Assembly (NCBI GenBank): GCA_026636295.1
Contig: CP089454.1
Location: forward strand, 372,001-436,000
DNA length: 64,000 bases
Direction of reading: 5' to 3'
Source: Medakamo hakoo
Taxonomy: Eukaryota > Chlorophyta > Trebouxiophyceae > Coccomyxaceae
Under the pieces are notes generated by a model. The model saw nothing but the letters and a program-made list of their open reading frames with translations. It searched no databases and was not told the origin of the DNA. The position numbers and the translations under genes are program-made. Shown piece by piece: positions 39,731 through 49,923 of the stretch. Numbering within the stretch: position 1 is the stretch's first letter; each line of letters starts with the position of its first letter.

Positions 39731-42700
39731 TCACCAGTGCCCGCCCATCACCCCGGCTGACGGGTGCCGCGCCACGCTCGCCGGCTGCTGGCCACCGGCG
39801 CTCTTGAACAGCCCCCGCTTGGCCGCCGAGTGCGCGTGCTGGTCCGGCGGGCCCGCGTTCTCGTCTTGCGCCGCCCAGGGCGCCGCGCGGTGGTGGTGCA
39901 CGGCCGCGCGGTGCTGCGCCGAGGCCGGGGGCGGCTGGGCGGCCGCGGCGGCGGCCGCCGCCCACCGCGTCTCGCCCAGGGCGGGCCGGGCGCCGCCGGG
40001 CGAGGTCGCCGCAGACGACGGCGCGTCGGACGTGGTGTCGCCGTCCACGCCGAACAGGACGTTGTCCCGGGCGCGGAGGGCCGCGGCGGGCGGCGGGATG
40101 GCGCCAGCCGCTGGCGCGCCGGGCGCGCCCTCCGCGCGGCCGCCGCGCCGGCCGCCCGCCCCGGAGAGCAGGCCCGCCACCCAGGCCCGCGCGCCCGGCG
40201 AACACCCGGCCGACCCGGACCGCCGCCCGGCTTTCCGGGCGGGAGGCGAGTCGGACGGCACGGGCGACGGCGCGGACGACGGCCGGGAGTCGGCGCCGGC
40301 GCCAGCACCGCCCCACCTGCCGGGCGTCGGCGCGGCGTCGAGGACTGCCAGGGCCGCCGCCCGGCTGGCGCCCGGCCGGGACGCCGCGCCGGGCGCGGTC
40401 AACGCCGCCGCCACACGGCGCAGTGCCGCCTCTTGGGCGGCCAGGCGAGCCGCCAGCGACCCGGCCACGGACGCGGCCGCGTGCGCGTCGGCGCGCGCGT
40501 CGGCCGCGTCCAGGGCGGCAGACGCGAGCGTGGCGACGGCCGCGTCGGCTTCCGCGTCGGCGGCGGCGTCGACGTGCTGTGGCGCGACGACGACGGTGAG
40601 GTGGCCACCGTCGGACGAGGGGCCGGGAGGAGGAGGCGGCGCGGCGGTGGCGGCGGGCGCCGGCGCGGCGACCGCGCGCAGCGCCGCACCCACAGCTGCG
40701 GTCGCCGCCCGCTCCGCCGCCCGGTCCGCCAGGGCGGCCAGCGCGTCCGGGCCCAGGGCGACAGCAGCGCTCGCTTCCTCGGCTGCCGCCTCCTTCTCCT
40801 TCTCCGCCGCCGCCGCCCGCGCGCGCGCGCTCTCCAGTTCCCCATCCAGCGCGCCGACTTTCTCACACGCGGCCGCTGCCGCCGCTTCCGCCGCGTCCGC
40901 GTCCCGGCGGGCGGCTTCGGCCGCCGCTTCCGCAGCGGCGGCACGCACGCGCTCGGCCGCCGCCGCGCCCACGGCAGCGTCCGCACGGGCGCGCTCGTCT
41001 TCGATGGCCGCGGCCGCGCGCGCGGCCGACGCGGCCGCGGCCGCCGCCGTGGCAGCCGCCGCGTCGGCGCGCTCCCGCTCGGCGACCGCGTCCGCGCGGG
41101 CGCGGTCCAGTTCGGCGGTCAACGTCACGGGGTCTGGGCCTGGCACGACAGCCAAGGAAAGGTTGGCGGCGGCGCCATCATTCCGCAGCTGCGCTTTCAG
41201 CGCGGCCACCTCGGCCCGCGCCGCGTCCGCCACCAGCCGGGCGTCGCACGCGTCCGCGCGCAGGCGGGCGGCTTCCGCCTCGCGCTGGGCTTCCACGGCG
41301 GCCAGGGCGCGGTCGGCCCACGCGCGCACAGACGCGACGGCGGCCTTGGTCGAGTGTTGGGCGCCGCCGCCGCTGGAGCGCGCCCGCTCCACTTTTTGGA
41401 GGCGGGATTGCAGGGCGGCCACCTCGGACCGGGCGGACGACAGCGCCGCCGCCAAGGCCGCAGACCCGTCGTCGCCCCCACGCGCCGAGGCAGACAGCTC
41501 GGCGAGCTCCGCCGCCAGGGCGTCCCGCTCGGCGGCGGCGGCTTCGTATTCTGACCGCCAGTCGGCGCCCGCGGCTTCCAGGGCGCCCTCCACCTCCGCC
41601 GCCAAGCCGCCGCGCAGGCGGGCCAGGCCGGCTTCGGCCGCCTCGGCGCGGGCGGACTCGACGGACACAGCCCGCTGGGCCGCGGCAAAGCGGGCGGCGG
41701 CGGCGGCCAGCAGGCCCGCGCAGGCCGCCCGCAGCGTCTCGCGCTCGGCCGACGCGCGCTCGGCCGCCAGGCGGGCGGTCCGCGCGTCCGCCAGGGCGGC
41801 GGCCGCTTCGGCGCGGGCGGCTGCAACGGCCTGGGCCGCTTCAGCGTCACGGCCGGCCTGGGCCGCCGCGTCCGCCGTGGGCGGCCGGGCGGCCTGGACA
41901 GCGGCCGCTCGCGCGGCCGCCTCGGCGGCTTCCGCGCCCGCCACAGCGGCCGCGACCTCCGCCTCCAGGCTTGCCAGCCGGTCCGCCTGGGCTTCCACGA
42001 CAGCCCGCAGCTCGCCCGCCACGCCCGCCCACTCATTGACGCGCGCCTGGAGGCGGGCGCGGCCCAGCAGGGCGCGGGTGAGGGCGGCCGCGACCGCGTC
42101 TTCGACCGCCACGTCCGAGGGCGACGTGCCGAGCGGCAGGGCCAGCAAGAAGTCGTCGACCTGGCGCTGGACTTCGGCGGCGGACGGCACGGGCGCGGCG
42201 GCCGAGGGCGGGCGGCGCGCTTGAGGGCGGCCCCCGGTCGGCGGCGGGACGGGCGGGCCGGCCAAGGCAGCGGCGGCGGCCGTGGCGGCGGCGGTGGCGG
42301 CAGTGCTGCTGCTGGGACCGCCCTTACCCGGCCGGGGCGGCGTGAAGCGGGAAGTGTAGACGGACGGCTGGCCGGCTCCCGACGGCGGCGGGCCGGCCTG
42401 CTGCTTGGTGGGCGTGGTGGTCGTGTCGACGGGCCGCGGCCCACGGCGCGCGGCGGCGGGGCTGGGGCGGCGCGCCCCAGCGCCGCCGCCGCCCGCGGAC
42501 CCGGGCGGCGCCCGGCCGGCGTCGGGCCAGGCGTCGTCGGTCAGCCTGTTGTTTGAGTGGGTGGGTGGCAACGGGCGGGTGAGCGCACCGAAACCGACGG
42601 GGGAGAGGAACGGTTTTTTTTTTTTTTTCGCGCTCCATGCGCGACGAGGTGGGTGGGCGTGCGCGCCGGAAACGGCCACGTCCCTGGACGCGGACGATCG

Positions 42701-42760
42701 CTCCTCCGCTTCCACGTAGGTCAGCAGAATGTGAGGCGCTCGAGCATGTGTGACTCACAT
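39731..42760 (-). CDS. Long Ala-rich coiled-coil protein of unknown function
   Basis: Not recognised. About 938 residues if translation starts at a Met codon split by an intron, or 994 if it starts at 42715 without splicing. The split reading: 5' exon ending CCAT at 42759, donor GTGAGT, acceptor CAAACAACAG, then G at 42545, giving AT/G, CTG, ACC (M-L-T-D-D-A-W). Residues about 100-170 (EVQRQVDDFLLALPLG, RARLQARVNEWAG) look ordered. From there to about 700 is almost unbroken heptad-like Ala/Glu/Arg coiled coil. The C-terminal 240 residues are Pro/Ser/Gly-rich with short basic patches. No targeting peptide is evident. Composition like this occurs in cytoskeletal, basal-body and plastid scaffold proteins; no choice can be made. 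Confidence 0.65.
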
Positions 42761-43006
42761 GGAAAGGAGTGGCGCAGCGCTGCCGGACGGCTATAACAGA
42801 CGGAGAGAGATGAACAAACAAGTGAGGCGGGCGCGCGAGTGCTCCTGTCGGACAGACGGGCTTTTTTTTATTTTCGCTCACGCGCGCGGGAGAGCGCACC
42901 TCCCCACAACTCAGCGGGGCGCAGCAGCGCTTTCGTACACGCCGACCACCACAGGCTCACCGGGCGCGCGCGTCCAAGCAGGAGAGGCCTCGCCCCTCTT
43001 GTTTGC

Positions 43007-44237
43007 ATGGCCGACTGCCGCGTCGGCGCGCGAGCGGCCGCGCTCCTGCGCGAAGTCGTCAACTGCGAGCCGGAGAACCTGCCGCCGTACAATGTGAGTT
43101 GGAGTGGGCGGGTCCCGGGCAAGCGAGCGCGAGGGACACAGGCCTTGCGACCCCTCGCTCCGCCGTCAAAAAACTGCTCCATCTTGCCCGCCTTGCGCTC
43201 AATCGGGCCCGCTCTCACCGAACACATATACACCCCCAAAACAGGACGAGGCCGTGCGCCTGGTCATTGAGGAGTGCCACGAGCACTATGGCCTCATGAA
43301 GGAGATCATCAGGTGAGGGAGGCGTGGGGGTGGAGAGGGGTGGCGAGGCGGCGGCGGCGTGACGGAAAAAGCAGCCCCGCGCCTGGTTTCAAAGGAGGCG
43401 CCCGAATTCACACGCCCGCTCCATCCCTGTCCCGCATCCACAGCGACCTGGAGGCGAAAGCCAAGCGGCGGCGGGCCCGGCGAGCCCGGCGAAGGGCAGC
43501 GGCGGCGGCGGCGGCGGCGGAAGCGGCGGCGGCGGCCGGCGACGACGAAAACGCACCACCGCCGCTCGCCCAGGCCGACCCCGACGGCGGCGGCGACGAA
43601 GACGAAGAAGCCGGCCGGGACGCGTTCGCGGACGCGCCCGAAGCGGCGGCGGCCGTCGTCGTCCACCACGAGGCCATCCTGCGCAACAAGCGCCTGCTGC
43701 TGACGTACCTGTGCGTTGTGTGTGTGTGTGTGTGTGTGGTTGCGGCCTACGGTGTGTCTCTTTCCGTCCCCCCCCCCCTCCATCCACCTCACCCTCCCTC
43801 CCCCGCCCTCCCTCCACACCCACCCCTCCCACAGCACGGAACGCATGGAACGCCTGAAAGCTCTGCGCTGGCGCGGCGGCGCGGGCGCCCTGCCCCCCCG
43901 CATCGCCGCCGGCCTCGCCCCCTCCGAAGCCGGGTTTTACGCAGAGTACGACCGCGCCCTGGCCGCGCTCGGCTCGGCCCGCGGCGGCGGCCTGGGCCTG
44001 GACCTGGCGGCGGGGGGCGCGCCCCCGCCCGCGGCGGGCGGGGGCGACGCCATGGTCCTCGTCGTCGCGCCCGGCGGCCTGGGCGAGGTCGCCTTCTCCA
44101 CCGGCACCTTCCTCCTGGGGCCGGGCTCCGTGCACGCGCTCCCGCGGGCGGAAGCGGCCGCCCTGGTCGCGGCCGGCGCCGTCGCGGAAGTCACGGAGGG
44201 CGCCCGGGAGGAACAGAATTTGCCGGTCGCGTTTTAG
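43007..44237 (+). CDS. PSF1: GINS complex subunit PSF1 (GINS1)
   Basis: Part of the CMG helicase (Cdc45-MCM-GINS) that unwinds DNA at replication forks. Four exons, 43007-43093, 43245-43312, 43444-43710 and 43835-44237, splice in phase and give 274 residues, against about 196 in human. Matches in order: ALLREVVNCEPENLPPYN, AVRLVIEECHEHYG, then the core HHEAILRNKRLLLTYL/TERMERLKALRW (compare RNRRC..AYLYDRLLRIRALRW), GALPPRIAAGLAPSE and YDRALAAL. The C-terminal B-domain-like part ends LPVAF. The extra length is a basic/acidic insert after helix 2 (KAKRRRARRARRR and DPDGGGDEDEEAG) and a Gly/Pro loop near residue 215. Intron 3 carries a TG microsatellite. Confidence 0.93.
43716..43738. repeat. 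TG dinucleotide microsatellite in GINS1 intron 3
   Basis: About eleven TG units directly after the donor GTGCGT at 43711. It is a pure run except at its ends. Confidence 0.9.
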
Positions 44238-44428
44238 GGGGCAGGGGTCACTGAACGTGGGGATGGGGGTGGGCGGGCGGGCGGGCTCTGTCTCGCGGCG
44301 TGCGGCGCGGGAGGAGGCTGGGCCGGGGGGCGGAGAGAGAGAGAGAGACAGGTCAAAAGGGCGCGCACGGTGCGCGCCTCCCCAGTTTTTTTTGTATGTG
44401 CCTCTGAAGAGACTGTTTTTTTTTTCAC

Positions 44429-45810
44429 ATGCGGTCCCTTGGCCGCAGGAAGGGCAGCCGGGAGCCGCGCTGTGAGTTGCGCGGCGTTCGTGGCGTGGAG
44501 CGCGTGGGAGAGGAGGGAGGGAGGGTCGGCGGCCGGCGTGGCTGCCTGGGGAAGAGGAGAGACTGCCTGGGCTGGAGCGCGCGCCCCCCTCCACCACCCC
44601 CACCCCTCCCCTCCAAACAACCACCCCACCAGACACCCGCTTCTCCCAGCAGGAGCTGCCGGGCGTGTCGGGCCAGCCCGGGCCGTGGCAGGCGCGTGTC
44701 AGGGAGGGCGGTGGTGGGGAGGAGTGCGGCGTTCGAGCCATGGACGCGCGGCGGCCCGGCCCTGTCCCCAGGCGCGCGCGCGCACGGCGCGGCGGGGAGG
44801 CTTTGACCACGCCCCCACCCCCGCGCCCCGCCCCTCTCCCCCTGCCCCCCTTCCCACAGGCCGCCCTCGTCCTGGCCCTGGCCGGCGCCGCCCTCATCGC
44901 CCTGGGCGGCGCGGCGCTCTCGGCCGCCGCCTCCGTCACGGCGGTCGGCGCGCGGTACGACGGCGCGTGCCCGCCGTCGCCCGACCCGCCGGCCCCGTGC
45001 GCGCTGGTGCTGCCGCCCCTGCCCCGCCCGCTGGCGCCGCCGGTCCACCTGCACTACGCCCTGACCCGGTTCCACCAAAACCACCGGCGGTACGCCCGGT
45101 CGCGGTGGGACGCCCAGCTGCGCGGGGACGGCGCCGCGGCGTCCGACCCGGCCGGGCCGGCCCTGGACGCGGCGTGCGCGCCCCGCGCGCGCGAGGCGCC
45201 CGGCGGCGCCCCGCTCGTGCCGTGCGGCCTGGTCGCCTGGTCAGCCTTCAACGACACGTTTGCCGGCCTGCAAGCGGTGGGCGGCGGCGGCGGGGCTGTG
45301 GGCGCTAACAACGCCTCCTCCCCCCTGCCCCTGGACGAGACAGGCATCGCCTGGCGCGGCGACGGCCCGTCCCGCTTCGGCGGCGGGGCCGTCTGGGCGA
45401 GCCCGGGCCAGAACGGCGACCCGGCCACGCGCGGCGGCCGGCGCGCCGGCACCGGGCCGGGCGGCGGGCCGGCCGTCGTCCCCCTGGCGGGCGACGAGCA
45501 CCTGCAGGTCTGGATGCGGCCGGCCGCCCTGCCGTCCTTCCGCAAGCCCTGGGGGATTGTCCGGGACGGGCCGGTCCTGCCGGCCGGCACGCGCCTGACC
45601 CTGTCCGTGCGCTCGGCCTTCAACAGCGCGCCGTACGGCGGGGCCAAGAGCGTCGTCCTCACCAGCACGTCCTGGCTGGGCGGCGCGAACTTTTTCACGG
45701 GGTGGGCGCTGGTGGGGGTGGGGGGCGCGCACGGCCTGGCCGCGCTCGGCCTGGCGGGCGTGGGGTGGGCGCGGGGGCGGCGGGGGCGGGCGGGCGCGTG
45801 GGCGGTGTGA
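44429..45810 (+). CDS. CDC50: CDC50/LEM3 family protein (P4-ATPase flippase beta subunit, ALIS-like)
   Basis: Needed for folding, ER exit and activity of P4-ATPase lipid flippases. Exons 44429-44471, 44633-44691 and 44860-45810 give 350 residues. The joined N-terminus reads EPRYTRFSQQELPG, matching plant ALIS (YSKFTQQELPA), which fixes exons 1 and 2. The junction from exon 2 (ends TGGCAG) to exon 3 (GCCGCC) needs a GC donor (CAG/GCGCGT); a GT donor six bases further on would also keep frame. TM1 is ALVLALAGAALIALGGAAL. Then come the family hallmarks FHQNHRRYARSRWDAQL, PCGLVAWSAFNDTF, GIAWRGD, VWMRPAALPSFRK and LTSTSWLGGANFFTGWAL leading into TM2. Lumenal Cys pairs are present. It converges with the PWD gene over a CA microsatellite. 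Confidence 0.93.
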
Positions 45811-45863
45811 GAGCCGGGGGGAGCGCGCGCGCGGGGACACAGCAACAGGCGGGGACGGCACAC

Positions 45864-45901
<38 letters not shown>

Positions 45902-45902
45902 A
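45864..45902. repeat. CA microsatellite between CDC50 and PWD 3' ends
   Basis: About eighteen CA units in the 122-bp space between two convergent stop codons, so it lies in one or both 3' UTRs. Confidence 0.9.
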
Positions 45903-45932
45903 CGCCAGCCACCCCCCCTCCCCCCCCCGTTC

Positions 45933-48900
45933 TCACGCCCCGGGCTGCGGCCGCGTCTGCACGATGACGGGGACGAGCGCCGCCCCCCCACCCCCCGCCG
46001 CCAGCGCCGCCAGGGCTTCGGGCCCGAAACAGCCCTCCGCGTCCTGGGGCACGCCGCCGGCGCGGGCTTCCAGCGCCGCGCCCGCGGCCGCGAGCGCCGC
46101 GCCGACCGACGCCACCGCGCCCGCGTCGCACGACAGCGGGTGGCGGGAGTACTCGACGGGCCGCCAAGCCAGGGTGGAGTGCGACGACGGCGACGCGCGC
46201 GGCCCCCGCCCCGGCAACAGCGCGCTCGACAGGTTGGCGAAGGACCGCAGGGTGACGGCCCCGCCGCGGCGCTTCTCCACCGCCAGGCGCCAGGGCGAGC
46301 CGTGCAGCGCGCCGGACGCGAGGGCTTCGCCCGCGCCCACCGCGAGCTCGGCGGCCAGGACGCCGGGGCCGCCCCCGCCCGGGTCGGCCGTGTGCAAGAT
46401 GAAGGACAGGGACGCGGGCGCCTGGGCCTGGATGAGGACGGCCATGGCGGCGGACGACGACGACGACGACGAGGGGGCGGCGGCGGACGCCCCGCACGCC
46501 GCGCGCGCGAGGACGGCGCGCCGCGAGAAGAGCGACGCCCACACCGTGCCGACGGCGTCGGACAGGGCGCCCGCGTCGGGGGTGACCGGCACGCCCAGCA
46601 CGGAGTCGTACAGGCCTGCCGCTGCAGCGCCGGCCAAGTCTTCCGCCGCCGCGGACGACCGGACGGCGACCGCCTCGACGCCGGGGAGGTGCGCGGCCAC
46701 GGCCGCGGCCAGCGCGGCGGCGTCGGGGCGGAGGGGCGCCACGATCGCCCGCACGTCCGACGCCGCGGCGTCCAGCTCCGCCACGGAGCACGGCGACGCG
46801 GCCGCAGCCCTGTCCAGGGCGGCCAGGGCGGCGGCCAGGTCGCGCCCCACGCCCGCGGCCGTCGCGGCGGCGGGGAGCGCGCCAAAGGGGAGGACGAGCC
46901 CCGGCGGCGCGGCGAACGCGCCGGCCGCGCCCGCCGCCGCGCGCAGCAGCTCACCGCACGCCGTCGCTTTGGGGCCGCACGTCGTGGGCACCGCTTCGGC
47001 GAGCGGGACGGGCGCCGTGGCCCGCATGTCGACGGGCGGGGGAGGGGGCGGCGGCGGCGGCGGCGGCGGCGCGGCCCCCGCGCGGCCGGCGTCGGCGCCC
47101 CGGCCACCGCCGCCGCGCCCGGCGCTCGGCCGCACCGTCACCCGGCCGTCCGAGCCGATGGCCACGCTCACGGCCTTGCCAACGAGTCCACGGTCAATGC
47201 CATCATCCTCCCCTCCACCCGGCACCGTGTCCGCGCACGCCGCAAAGGGCAGGCGGGCCTGGCGCGCGCGCACGCCCAGGTGCGACAGGTGCGGCAGGTC
47301 TTGCAGCAGGAGGACGGCCGACACGGCGTCCCCGCCCGGGCCGGCGGCCGACCCGACTTCTTCGTCTCCCGTCGCGCGGCGGGTCAGGATGATGGCGGGC
47401 CCGCCGCCAGCCCGCAGCGCGGCGGCCGGCGCGTCGGCCAGGTCGGCCACTTCGAGCAGGGTGCCGGCCGCCTCCCCCGGCACGAGCGCGCTCCACGGCG
47501 AGTCCGGTTCGGCTGACCCGGCCGCCGCCGCCGCCGCCCCGCGCGCCGCCCGGCAGCAGAAGGCGGCCGCTTTGGCCAGCTGGAAGGCGACCGACGCCCG
47601 GACTTCGGCCTCGGCAAAGCCGGCGGTGCGGGACGGCACGCCCAGGGCCGCGCCCAGCGCGGCCGCGCGCGCCGCCAGCGCGTCGCTCAGGCCATCGCAC
47701 ACCGTCCCGGCCAGGCGGCCCGCCCGCTCCAGGCTGGCGCGCAGGCGCAGGGCCGCCGGGCGGGAGGACGCAAAGCCGCCGCCCGCCACCCAGGCGGCCA
47801 GCTCGTTTTCGACCGCGAGGCACTCGGGCGGCGGCGCCCAGCCGGACAGGCCGACGTTGCGGACGGCCAGCAGGACGAGGCCGAGCGGCAGCGCCCACCG
47901 GTCGTCCGGGGACCGGGCCAGGGCGGCCGCGCCGACCGCGGACGGACCGGCGGACGACGACGGCGACGACCCAAAGCCCGACGCGCCGCACAGGTTGAGC
48001 GCCCACGACAGCGTCACAAACACAAACTCTTCGAGCCGGGCGTCCGCCAGCCGCCAGGCCTGGCGCATGGCCAGGGACGCGTCGGGCGCGTCGGTGCGCA
48101 GGCCGGAGCCCAGGCCGCGGGCCAGGTGGGCGCGCAGCGAGGTGGCGGCGTGCAGGGATTCGGCCGCGGCGTTGAGGGCCGCGTCCAGCGGGGACGTCGC
48201 GAGGCGCGGCGCCGGCGCGCCGCCGCCGCCGCCCTTCAGCCGGACGTCCTCGCCGGCCGCCGCCGCCAGTTCTGCCGGGTCGACGCACGCGACCGCGTCC
48301 GACGCGGCTTTGGCGCTCAACAGCCGGGCGACGGCGGTGTGGCCGGCGTCGTCTAGGGAGGGGCCCAGCGCGCGCAGCGCCTCCTCCAAGCCGCTCGCGT
48401 TGAAAAACGCGCGGAGTTCGGCCGCAAAGGCTTCAAACTCCGCCAGGAAGGAGGCGGGCACGTCGTAGTCGCCGCCCCGCCCCCGTGAGTCCACCAGCCG
48501 GGCCAGCAGCGCTTCCGTCGCGACCAAGTCTTCCGGCCCCGCGCACCGGTGCAGCTTGTTTTGGATCGTGTGCTTGATCTCGGCTTTCAGGTGCTGCGAG
48601 ATGTCATTGCGGTGGGCCAGGTCGCGCACGCGGGTCAGGGGCGTGGCCTGCGTGAACGCGCCGTCAAAGGAGGGCAGGCGGGCGTGGAGGCGCAGCGCCA
48701 TGGCGCGCGTGGCCGCGTCGCACCGGGCCGCGTCGCCCGCCGTCCATTCCAGGGCGCGGAAGGTCTTCAGCCCCGCCGCGGCGGCGTGGTTGGGCCGGGC
48801 GTGGCCGCCCGCTTCGACGCAGGGCAGGGCGCCCCGGGCGATGAGGGTCAGGTAGACGTACGCGTTGGCCAGCGCGTCCAGCGTCGGGCGGCGTGCGCCG

Positions 48901-49794
48901 GGCGGGGTGGAGCGGTCGGGGGGCGGGCCGCCGCCCGCGGACAGGTCGCCGTCCGCGAGCACGGCCGCGACCAGCCTCATCTTGTCCAGCCACGACGGCG
49001 CCGCCGCGTCGCCCGCCACCAGCGCGGCGGCGGGGCCGCCTGGTGGCAGGCCGGACGTGTCCCAGGTCAGGCCCAGGGATGCCCGGTCGGCCCGGTGGGC
49101 GTTGGCCTGCATGAAGACCGGCGGCGGGCCGACCCAGGCCGCCTGGGTGGGGGTGGGGGTCGGTGTCGACGGCGCCGGCGGCGTCGGCGGGGACGACGGC
49201 GCCGCCGCCGTGTCACCCCACGTCAGGTGCGCGGACGCCCCGGCCAGCTCCCGGTCCGGCCCCGACTCCCACTCAGCAGCGGCGTCGGCGTCGTCGCCGC
49301 CTCCCACCACGACAAACTTCCACGGCCCCGACACGCCCGCCGGCACCTGCACCGTCCACACGTCGCCGTCCGACCACACCCCAGCAGGCGCCGCAGCCAC
49401 ATCCCAGCTGCCCAGGGCCGGGTGCGCGCCCACGGCCTTGACGGCCTGGCCGAACGCGACGCGTTTGGTGACGGACAGGGAGATGGTTGACGGCGGCGGG
49501 GGTTGCGCCGCCGCCGGCGCGTCGGGCTGCTGTGTCGTCGGTTGCGAGGGGGTGAGGTGAGGGCCAGAGCGTCCATGCCTACGCCAGCACGCCGCCAAGT
49601 CGTGTCCCATCCCGCCCGGACGTGTGCCATCGTCGCACCTGGGTCGCGGACGCGACGACGGCGGGCAATGCATGTTTTGCGTGCGAGCGACGTGCGGCCG
49701 CCGGCCGCGGCAGGGCCGGCCGGCCTCGGGCGCCGGCGGCGCCCAGCTCTGGGGCTGCAGGCCGCAAGCGGACGCCCGTGCGCACGGCGTGCAT
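45933..49794 (-). CDS. GWD3: Phosphoglucan, water dikinase (PWD/GWD3), plastid starch metabolism
   Basis: Phosphorylates glucosyl C3 of starch already phosphorylated at C6, opening the granule to breakdown. Two exons, 49794-49639 and 49529-45933, give about 1,250 residues. Exon 1 is a plastid transit peptide (MHAVRTGVRLRPAAPELG). Exon 2 starts with a CBM20 starch-binding domain (SLSVTKRVAFGQAVKAVG, HPALGSWDVAAA, WTVQVPAG...WKFVV), which marks PWD rather than GWD1 (CBM45). The middle has YVYLTLIARGALPCVE, FKTFRALEW-like KTFRALEW and RVRDLAHRNDIS. The phosphohistidine domain carries His802 in LPHLSHLGVRARQ. The C-terminal nucleotide-binding domain has AVRSSAAAEDLAG and GLYDSVLGV. Ser/Asp runs interrupt loops. 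The acceptor is CAGCAG, so two start points three bases apart are possible. It is first of a four-gene minus-strand tandem. Confidence 0.95.
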
Positions 49795-49923
49795 GTCTTG
49801 AACGGCACTGGAAAACGCCAGCGGGACGACTGGTGCGGGCGGCGCACAAAAATTTTTTTTGTGAGTGTCTCACCCCACACGCCTTCCGACAAACCACCCC
49901 CCCGCACTCCCCCCCGCCGCTCT

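Noticed and set aside
39207-42224. 1,005-codon plus-strand open frame opposite the coiled-coil gene
   Set aside because: Nearly all Ala/Ser/Arg, the expected antisense of an Ala/Glu/Arg coiled coil at extreme GC3, and it also crosses the MCUR1-like gene.
45964-48468. 834-codon plus-strand open frame opposite PWD
   Set aside because: No domain is visible; the minus strand has CBM20, the phosphohistidine motif and the PPDK-like domain.
49795-49907. Upstream Met for PWD giving an unspliced N-terminus
   Set aside because: It reads through a good intron (CAG/GTGCG to ACAG); the spliced form starts with a plausible transit peptide in phase.
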